From Niastella sp. OAS944 (GTDB taxonomy: Bacteria > Bacteroidota > Bacteroidia > Chitinophagales > Chitinophagaceae), in contig JANUBW010000014.1 in assembly GCA_024809215.1 (NCBI GenBank), positions 20,337 to 84,336 of the forward strand: a DNA stretch of 64,000 nt, written 5' to 3'. Below are positions 36,169-45,093 of the stretch, piece after piece; positions within the stretch are counted from its first letter, which is position 1, and each line of letters begins with the position of its first letter. The notes under the pieces were generated by a model. That model saw nothing but the letters and a program-made list of their open reading frames with translations. It was not told where the DNA came from and did not search any database. A program made the position numbers and the translations under genes.

Positions 36169-37326
36169 ATGAAGTATTACTCCCATTTAAACACCGCAGT
36201 ACAGCTATTGCAACAATACAACGGAAGCCAGCCGTTTGGGAGTTTTATTAAACAGTACTTCAGCCAGCATAAAAAATATGGCTCAAAAGACCGGAAAAAC
36301 ATTTCGCATTTATGTTATGCTTTTTTCAGGCTGGGCAAAGCATTACCGCAATTAGGGAAAGAAGAACGGATACTGACCGGGCTGTTCCTTTGCAGTTATG
36401 AACCCAATGAATTGCTGCAAAATTTAAGACCTGAGTGGAACAACAATACCAGGCTTGCATTTAATGAAAAAGTACAACTGTTAGGTATTGACCAATCCAT
36501 TCACGATGTATTCCCCTGGAAAGAAGAATTAAGCAGTGAAATAGACTACACCTCTTTTTGTTCATCCTTTCTCACCCAACCCGATCTTTTTCTGCGTATG
36601 CGACCAGGTAAAGCATCAACGGTAAAAGAAAAACTGCAACGCGCTGGTATCACATTTCAGGAGTTAGGCAATTCCTGTTTAGCCCTGCCCAATGCTTCGA
36701 AAATAGATGCGGTGATTGAGATCGATAAAGAAGCGGTGATACAGGACCATAGCTCGCAACGAATTGGGGAGTTAATGGAGGGTATTATTGTAAGGTCTCC
36801 TAAAATCTGGGATGCATGTGCAGCCAGCGGTGGCAAATCAATTCTGGCATTCGATACGTTCAAACACATCGATCTTACGGTCTCCGATATAAGGCAATCT
36901 ATACTCTTCAATTTAGAGAAACGGTTCGCTACTGCGGGTATCAAAAACTATCATGCATTTGTAGGTGATCTTTCAACTTCTACATTCAACATTCGAAATT
37001 CAGCATTCGATATTATAATAACCGATGTTCCATGTAGCGGTTCCGGCACCTGGAGCCGTACACCTGAGCAGTTGTATTATTTCGAACCACAACAAATAAG
37101 CAAATACAGCGCCCTGCAAAAAAATATCGTCAGCAATGCCATTCCCTACCTTAAACCAGGTGGCTTTTTACTGTATTGTACCTGTTCGGTATTTAAAAAA
37201 GAAAATGAAGAAGTGGTAGATTTTATTCAGCAACAGCATTCGCTGCAATTAAAACAATCAACATTATTTACGGGGTATACTATGAAGGCCGATACCTTGT
37301 TTGGCGCAGTATTTCAAAAACAATAA
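36169..37326 (+). CDS. RsmB/NOP2/Sun-family RNA m5C methyltransferase
   Basis: 385 residues from the ATG at 36169. SAM-binding DACAASGGKSILAF near residue 223, the motif-IV cysteine in TDVPCSGSGTW and the catalytic cysteine in LYCTCSVFKKENEEVV. Likely methylates 16S rRNA cytosine. The N-terminus is shorter than the NusB-like domain of E. coli RsmB, as usual in Bacteroidota. Odd: the segment STSTFNIRNSAFD is encoded by a 28-bp array of four 7-bp words (36984-37011). Confidence 0.9.
   Translation: MKYYSHLNTAVQLLQQYNGSQPFGSFIKQYFSQHKKYGSKDRKNISHLCYAFFRLGKALPQLGKEERILTGLFLCSYEPNELLQNLRPEWNNNTRLAFNEKVQLLGIDQSIHDVFPWKEELSSEIDYTSFCSSFLTQPDLFLRMRPGKASTVKEKLQRAGITFQELGNSCLALPNASKIDAVIEIDKEAVIQDHSSQRIGELMEGIIVRSPKIWDACAASGGKSILAFDTFKHIDLTVSDIRQSILFNLEKRFATAGIKNYHAFVGDLSTSTFNIRNSAFDIIITDVPCSGSGTWSRTPEQLYYFEPQQISKYSALQKNIVSNAIPYLKPGGFLLYCTCSVFKKENEEVVDFIQQQHSLQLKQSTLFTGYTMKADTLFGAVFQKQ
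36984..37011. repeat. Four-word 7-bp array inside the rsmB-like gene
   Basis: ATTCAAC, ATTCGAA, ATTCAGC, ATTCGAT in a row, exactly 28 bp, encoding the loop between the acidic GD motif and FDIIITDVPCSG. Same format as the intergenic arrays. Confidence 0.65.
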
Positions 37327-37331
37327 GGCCG

Positions 37332-39287
37332 CTACTTCTTAAGCACTTTACGTTTGTACACATGTTTACTATTGTCGTATACAGTAACATCGTATATACC
37401 GGGACGCCAGCTGCCGGTAAACACAGGCATTCTGTAAAACCCGGCGGGCTTGTTGGTTTTCATTGCATACATAACCTTGCCCATCATATCGGTTATTTGA
37501 ATACCCATGTTCGAAATAGCTTCGGGCACGTTTACTACCACATTTAACTCCTGATCGAAGGGGCTGGGCAATGCCAGTAAAGTATTATCGGGAAAACAAA
37601 CTGAATTGAGCGTTTGCTGCAGACTGGCAATTTCAAAAGTGGTATCGGCCGAGCGCATGTTCTGCACAATACGGTATTGAATAGCGTTGTTGGCCGCCGC
37701 TTTAATTGTATCATTGAATACATAGCTGTTTGCCTTAAACGAAACCGAAGAAGAAGCTATGTCGCCAATAGTTATATAATTGGTTTCGCCCGGCATTCGC
37801 TTTTGTATTGAATATACGGTACTGGTATCGTCCTTGCTCTTCCAGTTTATGGTAACAATGCAATTGTTGAACGAACTGCTTGCGGTGGCATTTTGTTTTG
37901 TAAGCTGTACCACTGCCTTTTTAAAGTCAGGAATACCATAACCAAACCTAAAGTCGGGGTTTGCAGTTCTATCGGCGCTTTGCTGAATAACATCCATAAC
38001 CTGCATGTTCGTAAGCTCGGGGTATACCTGCCACAAACAGGCAACCAGGCCTGCTATGTTAGGGCACGAAAACGATGTACCACTGCCTGTTGTTGGGTTT
38101 CCGGTTGAAGTGGCAACAAAGGCATTGGCCCCAAGTGATACTACATTGGGTTTTAACAAGCCGGCGCCATTGGGTCCCCAGCTGCTGGTGTTGGCAATAT
38201 TCCTGTCTTTATCAACAGACCCAATAGTGAACACGCTATCGGCATCAGCCGGAACGGAGATGTATTTTGCTTCCCCTGAATTGGCCCCGCTATTACCCGC
38301 AGCTACCATTACAAGAATGCCTTTTTTGGCGGCCAGGTTAGCTGCAATGGTTATCATAGCGGTTTTACCATTGCGTTGAGCGTAGGAGTAATTAAACATG
38401 GAATTATCAAAATCGGCATATCCCAGTGAAGTAGAGATCATATCAACCCCAACGCTATCGGCAAACTCTGCGGCCACGGCCCAGTGTTGCTCTTCAATGG
38501 GGTATTCGGTGGCTGCATCTTCCGTTCTCAATAAATAGTAGCTGGCATGTGGGGCAGAACCAATGAGAACACCCGGCCGGTTTGATGCCAGCAGCGAAAA
38601 AACACTGGCCCCATGCGCATGATCGTCATTAACGTTATTATTGTTGCTTATATAGTCCCAGGTGCCCAAAACCCTGCCCTGCAAACGCACACTATCAAAA
38701 ACCGGGTTGGTAAGGTAATTTGCAAAACCGGCGTCGAGTACAGCAATGGTCATACCCTGGCCAGAAAATCCGAGCCTGTGTAAAAAATCGCCATTGTGAA
38801 TATGTATCTGGGTAAATGATTGTCCGTAATCAAAGGCCGTAGTCCCGCTGGTTTGTTTTACCGAAACGGGTAACTGGTTGTTTTCATCGGCCATTTCAGT
38901 GGTAAGCGTATTGCGGCCAACGCGGGGCGCAATGACATTTGTTTTCTTTACAAATGGCAAAGCATTTATAGTGGTCAACGCATTAGGGTCGGTTGTTTTT
39001 ATACAAACCTGGTTCAACCATTTGGAAGTATTGATAACAGTAACGTTGGCTATATTTCGAATACTTTCAACGTAAGCGGGGTTCACCGGCAGGTCGGTAG
39101 AATCAATGGTTAATTTCTGATTGGTCCTTCGGGTTAATGCCTTTGCCGACAAATAGGCCGACGGGTTCGAGAGCGTATAAGGCGTTCCTTTTTTATCGGT
39201 GAATTGAACAATGTAACGACTGAACTGCGCTTGTATCAATCCGGTAGAGACAATCAACAACAGTGTCAGCGTAGTTATTCTTTTCAT
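37332..39287 (-). CDS. T9SS-secreted S8 (subtilisin-like) serine protease
   Basis: 651 residues from the ATG at 39287, which precedes a clean signal peptide (MKRITTLTLLLIVSTGLIQA); an upstream in-frame ATG would overlap the previous gene. Catalytic triad visible: Asp in MTIAVLDAGF, His in DDHAHGASVFSLL, Ser in GTGSGTSFSCPNIAGLV. A propeptide-like region comes before the protease, and the last about 75 residues form a T9SS sorting domain ending HVYKRKVLKK. Secreted protease; stands 13 bases after the lipoprotein gene, so probably one transcript. Confidence 0.93.
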   Translation of the reverse strand: MKRITTLTLLLIVSTGLIQAQFSRYIVQFTDKKGTPYTLSNPSAYLSAKALTRRTNQKLTIDSTDLPVNPAYVESIRNIANVTVINTSKWLNQVCIKTTDPNALTTINALPFVKKTNVIAPRVGRNTLTTEMADENNQLPVSVKQTSGTTAFDYGQSFTQIHIHNGDFLHRLGFSGQGMTIAVLDAGFANYLTNPVFDSVRLQGRVLGTWDYISNNNNVNDDHAHGASVFSLLASNRPGVLIGSAPHASYYLLRTEDAATEYPIEEQHWAVAAEFADSVGVDMISTSLGYADFDNSMFNYSYAQRNGKTAMITIAANLAAKKGILVMVAAGNSGANSGEAKYISVPADADSVFTIGSVDKDRNIANTSSWGPNGAGLLKPNVVSLGANAFVATSTGNPTTGSGTSFSCPNIAGLVACLWQVYPELTNMQVMDVIQQSADRTANPDFRFGYGIPDFKKAVVQLTKQNATASSSFNNCIVTINWKSKDDTSTVYSIQKRMPGETNYITIGDIASSSVSFKANSYVFNDTIKAAANNAIQYRIVQNMRSADTTFEIASLQQTLNSVCFPDNTLLALPSPFDQELNVVVNVPEAISNMGIQITDMMGKVMYAMKTNKPAGFYRMPVFTGSWRPGIYDVTVYDNSKHVYKRKVLKK

Positions 39288-39300
39288 GAAAAAGAGTTGG

Positions 39301-40077
39301 CTAGTTATGATCAATAATAGTCAGTTTCAAGCCATATCCGTGCGTATATGCCGATTGGGAAGTGGTGGCCGGCTGGTATTCCCAGATCTCAACTTCCTTA
39401 TACACCAGGCCTACTCCTTTTGCATATTTTTCCATCCAATAAGATTTTGAAGCGGGTACTCTTGGATCGTTGCTGGTTGTATTGGCCGAATCGGCAATCT
39501 GTAAAACAGAGATGGTATTATCGTACGTTATGTTGTTAAATGTGAGTGAAGCGCCTACATTCTCGTAAGTATAGTCCCACTTCTGAATATCCTCATCGTT
39601 ACTGAATTCAAACAGGTCCTGGTAAGGATTGTTGGGCAAATAACCATTTCCGCGCCAGCTGGCGCCATCCTTTATAGGCGTGGTAAGTTTTATATAACGA
39701 AAGTTATTTTCATTTAACTCCATGCTATTGCTGGTAGGCGTTATGGAGTAGGTCATCAATGGGCTCCAGTCGCCGTCATTGGTGCTGTTAAAATCGCGCA
39801 GGTAACGTATTATGCGCCAGCCCGCACGTCCCATATTGTCGGTGGTTGGTCCCTCAACTACATCTTTTGCCTGGTATGATACAATGGTATCTTTTTGACC
39901 GAATGCAGTAAATCTAAGTGAGTCGAGCCGGTAGCGTATGTATTTACCTGTTTCCAATTGCAGGTAATCTTCGATTTTATCAGAGGTAAATCCACTATCT
40001 TTTTTACCGCAACTGGTTATTTGAAAACCAACAAACAGTAAACCAACGGTAATTACGGAGATAAAAAATTTCTTCAT
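39301..40077 (-). CDS. Lipoprotein of unknown function
   Basis: 258 residues with a lipoprotein signal (FVGFQITSCGKK, lipobox Cys at residue 23). The mature part is beta-rich, with KYIRYRLDSLRFTAFGQKDT and KSYWMEKYAKGVGLVYKEVE, a pattern typical of Bacteroidota exported beta proteins. Directly upstream of the T9SS protease. Function unknown. Confidence 0.86.
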   Translation of the reverse strand: MKKFFISVITVGLLFVGFQITSCGKKDSGFTSDKIEDYLQLETGKYIRYRLDSLRFTAFGQKDTIVSYQAKDVVEGPTTDNMGRAGWRIIRYLRDFNSTNDGDWSPLMTYSITPTSNSMELNENNFRYIKLTTPIKDGASWRGNGYLPNNPYQDLFEFSNDEDIQKWDYTYENVGASLTFNNITYDNTISVLQIADSANTTSNDPRVPASKSYWMEKYAKGVGLVYKEVEIWEYQPATTSQSAYTHGYGLKLTIIDHN

Positions 40078-40142
40078 ACAACAATTTGAAAAACAGCTAC
40101 TTTGTTACAGGACAACCCAGGGGGCGTTTTTGTTGCTTTTAT

Positions 40143-40169
40143 AAAAAACCTCCCGGTTGAGCCGGGAGG
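40143..40169 (-). terminator. Terminator of mnmA
   Basis: Stem CCTCCCGG (40149-40156) with CCGGGAGG (40162-40169) and six T on the minus strand; 48 bases after the mnmA stop. Confidence 0.9.
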
Positions 40170-40216
40170 TTGGTAACGTTGATTAATAAGTATTTATTGC
40201 CTGAAAATCAGGCTAT

Positions 40217-41311
40217 TTATCCGCGTTGGATCACGCCGCCGCCAATTACATCGTCCCCTTCATAGAACACCGCGCTTTGACCCGGCGCTATGCCTTTGGC
40301 GTAATGTGAGAACTTCACCTCAACCCCATTTGGATGGTTGTACAGGCTGGCCAATGCACCTTTGTCTTTATAACGGATCTTTGTAATGGCTTCGGTACCA
40401 TCGGTAATGCCGTCATATTTGATCCAGTTTATCTTGCTTACCACCATTTCCTGGCGGTTCAGATCATCTTCTTCACCCAGCATAACCGTATTGGTCTCTG
40501 GAATGATATTGGTAACATAAACAGGTTTACCAAACGTGATATCCAGGCCTTTACGTTGCCCAATGGTATAAAATGGGTAGCCTTTATGTTTGCCTAACAC
40601 TTTACCCGTTTTATCTACAAAGAAGCCGCCGGTCACTTTTTCTTCCAGCCCTTCTACCCTTCTTTTTAAAAATCCGCGGTAATCGTTATCGGGCACAAAA
40701 CAGATCTCATAGCTTTCGCTCTTTTTTGCCAGCTCGGGGTAACCATAATCGAGCGCCATTTGGCGAATGGCTGTTTTATGATAGGTACCTAAAGGTAACA
40801 GGGTGCGACTAAGCAGATCCTGCTGCAGGCCCCACAACACATAGCTCTGGTCCTTGGTTTCGTCAACTCCCTTGCTTAGGTAAAAGCGGCCGTTTTCGTG
40901 CTGATGCCGGTTGGCATAATGGCCGGTAGCAATAAAATCGCAACCCAGCGCATCGGCCCGTTTCAGCAGCGCCCGCCATTTGATATGTGTATTACACATA
41001 ACGCAGGGATTGGGCGTACGCCCGGCCAGGTATTCCTCAACAAAGTTTTCGATAACAAAATCGCCAAATTCATCGCGGATATCAAGAATATAATGCGGGA
41101 ACCCGTGCTGCACGGCAGCCATGCGGGCATCGTTGAAAGAATCGATATTACAACAGCCGGTCTCTTTTTTGCTGCCGCCACTGGCTGCATAGTCCCATGT
41201 TTTCATGGTAATACCCACCACTTCATATCCGTGATCGTTGAGCATCAGGGCCGTAACGGTACTATCGATACCGCCGCTCATTGCCACTAAAACTTTTCCA
41301 TTCCGGCTCAT
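40217..41311 (-). CDS. mnmA: tRNA-specific 2-thiouridylase
   Basis: 364 residues. Thiolates U34 of tRNA-Lys, Glu and Gln. PP-loop AMSGGIDSTVTALML at the N-terminus, the nucleophilic cysteine in TPNPCVMCNTHIKW and the second catalytic cysteine in SYEICFVPDNDYRGFL. Full length. Monocistronic with own terminator; a TATATTTG box lies 20 bases upstream. Confidence 0.97.
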   Translation of the reverse strand: MSRNGKVLVAMSGGIDSTVTALMLNDHGYEVVGITMKTWDYAASGGSKKETGCCNIDSFNDARMAAVQHGFPHYILDIRDEFGDFVIENFVEEYLAGRTPNPCVMCNTHIKWRALLKRADALGCDFIATGHYANRHQHENGRFYLSKGVDETKDQSYVLWGLQQDLLSRTLLPLGTYHKTAIRQMALDYGYPELAKKSESYEICFVPDNDYRGFLKRRVEGLEEKVTGGFFVDKTGKVLGKHKGYPFYTIGQRKGLDITFGKPVYVTNIIPETNTVMLGEEDDLNRQEMVVSKINWIKYDGITDGTEAITKIRYKDKGALASLYNHPNGVEVKFSHYAKGIAPGQSAVFYEGDDVIGGGVIQRG

Positions 41312-41331
41312 AACCTTTTAAAATAAGAGTG

Positions 41332-41339
41332 CAAATATA
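41332..41339 (-). promoter_or_regulatory. Bacteroidota -7 box of mnmA
   Basis: TATATTTG on the minus strand, exact TAnnTTTG. No TTTG at the right distance was seen upstream. Confidence 0.4.
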
Positions 41340-41434
41340 CAATTAATGCTTCAAAGGGGAATTTGTGCCTTCAGCAGATAGCACTCGCATATAAAACGTT
41401 GCTATTCAACCAAAAGGAAGCTGCTTCTTCGAAT

Positions 41435-41623
41435 CGTAAAACGTGAAACGTGAAACGTGAAATAGCTCGCTAAAAATCGAGCCTGATAACTGATCGTTTC
41501 CCCCTGCATTCCTGGCAGACTTAACAACACAAATGCCTTAAAATTGTTTGCCGCCCGAAAATTAAGGCTGTAGAGATAAAACGCGAGCCTCGAAATTGGG
41601 CGTTTGCCGTTTCACGTTTCACG
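41435..41623. repeat. Inverted CGTGAAA-family arrays flanking a 140-bp core
   Basis: 41435-41462 reads CGTAAAA, CGTGAAA, CGTGAAA, CGTGAAA. 41603-41623, reverse-complemented, reads CGTGAAA, CGTGAAA, CGGCAAA. Inside the arms the core begins with AGCTCGCTA (from 41464) and ends with CGCGAGC (41582-41588), so it carries its own inverted CTCGC ends. This explains the 41312-41687 spacer, in which I see no gene. Confidence 0.85.
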
Positions 41624-41687
41624 ATTTCTCTCCTATTTACACTATCTTCATTTTAACTCTTAACAACCAAACAGAAACAGAGTCATT

Positions 41688-44279
41688 ATGAGAAAAACCG
41701 ATTCCTTGAACCGGGTATGGCCCTTTATGCTATGCCTGCTGCTTATTTTGCAAACTACCACTGCCCAGGACCTTACCTACTACCTGCCCGATAGCGTCAC
41801 TTATAATCAGGCTATTCCCAAACCCAAAGACATTATTTATCATGAGCCCGGCGAATGGCATGTTACCCACGACCGGCTGGTAAATTATATGCAGGCCATT
41901 GCAGCGGCGGCCCCTAACCGGGTAAAACTGGAAGTGATGGGCTTTACTTATGAAAGCCGTCCGCAGGTATTGTTGATCATTACTTCACCCCAAAACCACC
42001 AGCGGCTCGAAGCTATCAGGGAACAACATGTGCAGTTGTGCGACCCGCAAAGATCTGCCTCGCTCAATATAGAACACATGCCGATAGTAGTGTACATAGG
42101 CCATTCCATCCATGGCAATGAATCGAGCGGCGCCAATGCCGCCCTTATCAGTGCTTATTACCTGGCTGCCGCCCAGGGAAAACAAATTGATGAACTGCTT
42201 GAAAATACCGTGATCCTTTTCGACCCTTCATTCAACCCCGATGGATTGCAACGCTTTAGTACCTGGGTGAACCAGCATAAAAGCAAAACGCTGGTAACCG
42301 ATGCCGATAGCCGCGAGTTCAATGAAGTATGGCCCGGCGGGCGGTTCAACCATTACTGGTTCGATCTTAACCGCGACTGGCTGCCCCTGGTGCATATTGA
42401 AAGCCGCAACAGACTGCAATGGTTTCATAAATGGAAACCTAATATTTTAACCGACCACCACGAACAGAATACCAACGCCACTTTCTTTTTTCAACCCGGC
42501 GTGCCTTCGCGGGTAAATCCATTAACGCCGGCCGGTAACCAGGAATTAACTGGTAAACTGGCAACATTTCATGCCGCCTTTCTCGATCGTATTGGCTCGC
42601 TCTATTTCACCCGCGAGAACTATGATGATTTTTATTACGGTAAAGGTTCTACCTACCCCGACATCAATGGCGCTATTGGTATTTTGTTTGAACAGGCTTC
42701 TTCACGTGGTCATGCGCAAAAAACGGAACACGGCATTTTGCGTTTTCCGTTCACCATCAAAAACCAGTTCACCACTACCCTTTCTACCCTCGAAGGCGCC
42801 AAAGCATTACGGAAAGAATTTCTTACCTATCAACGCGACTTCTTTAAAAATGTACAAACCGAAGCTGCTGCTGCAACTGTAAAAGGTTATGTATTTGGCA
42901 GCGCCCGTGATAAAAGCAAAACAGCCATCTTTATTGAGATGTTACGCCGCCAGCAAATAGATGTTTATGAATTGAGCACATCGATGCAGGCCGATGGTTT
43001 TACTTTTGAAAAAGGCAGCAGTTTTATAGTGCCGGCCAATCAAACCCAGCACAAAGTGATCAGGGCTATTTTTGATAAAACCCTCAGTTATAAAGACAGT
43101 TTGTTTTACGACATTACCGCCTGGACACTTCCTTTAGCTTTCGGCCTGCCATATGCAGAATTGAATGCCGTTCGTTTTGCGCCCACGCTAATGGGAGCAA
43201 AGGTTGAAAATGCAGCGAAACCAATTGGTACAGTAACTGGTGGTAAAAGCAATTATGCCTACCTGTTTGACTGGGATGAATATTATGCGCCCCGCGCCCT
43301 GTATGCTTTGCAGGAAGCAGGTGTGCTTACGCGCACCGCCTCTGCTCCATTTGATATTGCCGTGCAGGATGGCACCCGAAAATTCAACTACGGCGCAATT
43401 TTTATTCCGGTAAGAACACAAACCCATGATGCCGATAAAATATATCAGCTTGTAAAAAACATTGCCGAACAAAACGGTATTACCGTGTACGCCATCAATA
43501 CCGGCAACGCCAGCAGCGGCAGCGATTTGGGCAGTTATAAAATGCGCCTGGTACCGCAGCCATCCATTGCCATGCTTACCGGTACCGGTGTAAATGCAAC
43601 CGATGCCGGGGAAATATGGTTCCTGCTCGATCAGCAGTTCAATATTCCTTCAACCCACCTTGAAGTGCCGGCATTTAACCGCACCGACCTCAATAAATAC
43701 AATACCATTATTATGGTGGGGGGCACCGCTTACAATAATCTCGATAAAGAAAAACTGCGCAACTGGATCCAAAGCGGCGGTACATTCATTGTTACCGAAG
43801 AAGCGGTTCAATGGGCTGCGCAGAACGGGCTTACCAATGTTACATTTAAAAAGATAAAGGAAGACACCACCAAACAAATACCATACATTGAACGCGAATA
43901 CCGGCTGGGTGCGCAAAAAATGAACGGCGCCATTTTCAGGGCCATTACCGATTTAAGTCATCCGCTTGCTTACGGCTACAACTATCCTTTCGTTGATCTT
44001 TTCAAAGCCAATGCAGTTTATCCTGAAAGAAATAAAAACCCATATTCCAATCCGCTGGTATATGGCGATAAACCATTACAAAGCGGGTTTGTAACAAAAG
44101 AAAATTATGACGCTATTAAGAATTCAGCGGCGGTGTTGGTGAATACGCTGGGCAACGGGCGTGTTATTTCCATTGCCGACAATCCCAATTTCAGGGCCTT
44201 CTGGCTTGGTGGCACCAAGTTGTTTATGAATTCTATTTTCTTTGGAAGGTTGATAGAAGCGGGTTCAGGGCGTAATTAG
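41688..44279 (+). CDS. Large secreted M14-family zinc carboxypeptidase
   Basis: 863 residues with a signal peptide (PFMLCLLLILQTTTAQ). Zinc motif HSIHGNESSGANAAL near residue 145, WFDLNRDWLPL (substrate Asn-Arg), TDHHEQNTNATFFFQPG, and the catalytic Glu in ILFEQASSRGHAQ near residue 340. Followed by a long C-terminal region with a class-I glutamine amidotransferase-like pattern (NTIIMVGGTAYNNLD, GTFIVTEEAVQW, RVISIADNPNFRAFW), which is the standard layout of this Bacteroidota family. The stop codon lies in an 8-bp word array. Confidence 0.92.
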   Translation: MRKTDSLNRVWPFMLCLLLILQTTTAQDLTYYLPDSVTYNQAIPKPKDIIYHEPGEWHVTHDRLVNYMQAIAAAAPNRVKLEVMGFTYESRPQVLLIITSPQNHQRLEAIREQHVQLCDPQRSASLNIEHMPIVVYIGHSIHGNESSGANAALISAYYLAAAQGKQIDELLENTVILFDPSFNPDGLQRFSTWVNQHKSKTLVTDADSREFNEVWPGGRFNHYWFDLNRDWLPLVHIESRNRLQWFHKWKPNILTDHHEQNTNATFFFQPGVPSRVNPLTPAGNQELTGKLATFHAAFLDRIGSLYFTRENYDDFYYGKGSTYPDINGAIGILFEQASSRGHAQKTEHGILRFPFTIKNQFTTTLSTLEGAKALRKEFLTYQRDFFKNVQTEAAAATVKGYVFGSARDKSKTAIFIEMLRRQQIDVYELSTSMQADGFTFEKGSSFIVPANQTQHKVIRAIFDKTLSYKDSLFYDITAWTLPLAFGLPYAELNAVRFAPTLMGAKVENAAKPIGTVTGGKSNYAYLFDWDEYYAPRALYALQEAGVLTRTASAPFDIAVQDGTRKFNYGAIFIPVRTQTHDADKIYQLVKNIAEQNGITVYAINTGNASSGSDLGSYKMRLVPQPSIAMLTGTGVNATDAGEIWFLLDQQFNIPSTHLEVPAFNRTDLNKYNTIIMVGGTAYNNLDKEKLRNWIQSGGTFIVTEEAVQWAAQNGLTNVTFKKIKEDTTKQIPYIEREYRLGAQKMNGAIFRAITDLSHPLAYGYNYPFVDLFKANAVYPERNKNPYSNPLVYGDKPLQSGFVTKENYDAIKNSAAVLVNTLGNGRVISIADNPNFRAFWLGGTKLFMNSIFFGRLIEAGSGRN

Positions 44280-44424
44280 CTAATGTGATAATTTGATAAT
44301 GTGATAATTAAATACAGATGAAGCGATCAAATAAATTCGTACACACTACGCATTTCAAAATGTTAATAATTTAGGAAAACTTCCCCTTCATTATCACATT
44401 AGCTAATCATCGAATTATCACATT
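44274..44424. repeat. Inverted 8-bp word arrays, one spanning a stop codon
   Basis: 44274-44305 reads AATTAGCT, AATGTGAT, AATTTGAT, AATGTGAT and contains the M14 stop TAG (44277-44279). 44393-44424 reads ATCACATT, AGCTAATC, ATCGAATT, ATCACATT, the reverse-complement family. Both are 32 bp. Ends 56 bases before ssb. Confidence 0.88.
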
Positions 44425-44479
44425 ATTCTTTAATTTGCCGGACCAAACAATATTAAGTACGACGCTAAATCTATTAAGT

Positions 44480-44929
44480 ATGATTAAGTTACAAGTAATC
44501 GGCAACCTGGGTAAGGATTGTGTTACCAACAATGTGAACGGAAAAACAGTAATGAACTTTACGGTAGCACACACAGAAAGGTTTCGTGATGCCCAGGGTA
44601 ACCAGAAAGACAAGACCATTTGGGTGGATTGTGCTTACTGGAGTGACCGTACGGGGATTGCGCCTTACCTGCGCAAAGGCACCCAGGTGTATGTAGAAGG
44701 CAACCCCGAAATAAGAACATTTACCAAACAGGACGGAACATATGGCGCTTCACTTACGTTGCGCGTAGTATCGATACAATTATTAGGTGGTCGTCCTGAA
44801 GGCGGCGGCGGTGAAGGAGGTTTTAGCAGCGGCGGTAATCAATATTCACAACCTGCACAAAGACCAAGCACACCGGCTTCTTCTGGCGGTGGCGGTTTTA
44901 ATGAGCCGGTTGATGATTTGCCATTCTAA
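44480..44929 (+). CDS. ssb: Single-stranded DNA-binding protein
   Basis: 149 residues from the ATG at 44480; the open frame extends 45 bases upstream but MIKLQVIGNLGKD is the normal start. OB fold at residues 1-105 (VMNFTVAHTERFRDAQGNQK, WVDCAYWSDRTGIAPYLRKG), a Gly/Ser/Pro-rich linker, and the acidic tip DDLPF at the C-terminus for protein partners. Confidence 0.96.
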   Translation: MIKLQVIGNLGKDCVTNNVNGKTVMNFTVAHTERFRDAQGNQKDKTIWVDCAYWSDRTGIAPYLRKGTQVYVEGNPEIRTFTKQDGTYGASLTLRVVSIQLLGGRPEGGGGEGGFSSGGNQYSQPAQRPSTPASSGGGGFNEPVDDLPF

Positions 44930-44950
44930 TTTTTGAGATTAATCTAATTA

Positions 44951-44984
44951 GGAAGCCTTCCCGATACACCGGGAGGGCTTTTTT
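44951..44984 (+). terminator. Terminator of ssb
   Basis: Stem of about ten pairs between AAGCCTTCCCG (from 44953) and CGGGAGGGCTT (44970-44980), followed by T residues to 44984. Confidence 0.85.
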
Positions 44985-45093
44985 CGTAAAACGCCCTGCT
45001 TACGGATAATATCTTCAGTACCCGAATAAATTTTCCTTTATTGCCTCGTTTGATTATAAATTCTTGCTTTGCATAGAAATTAAAAATTATTTT

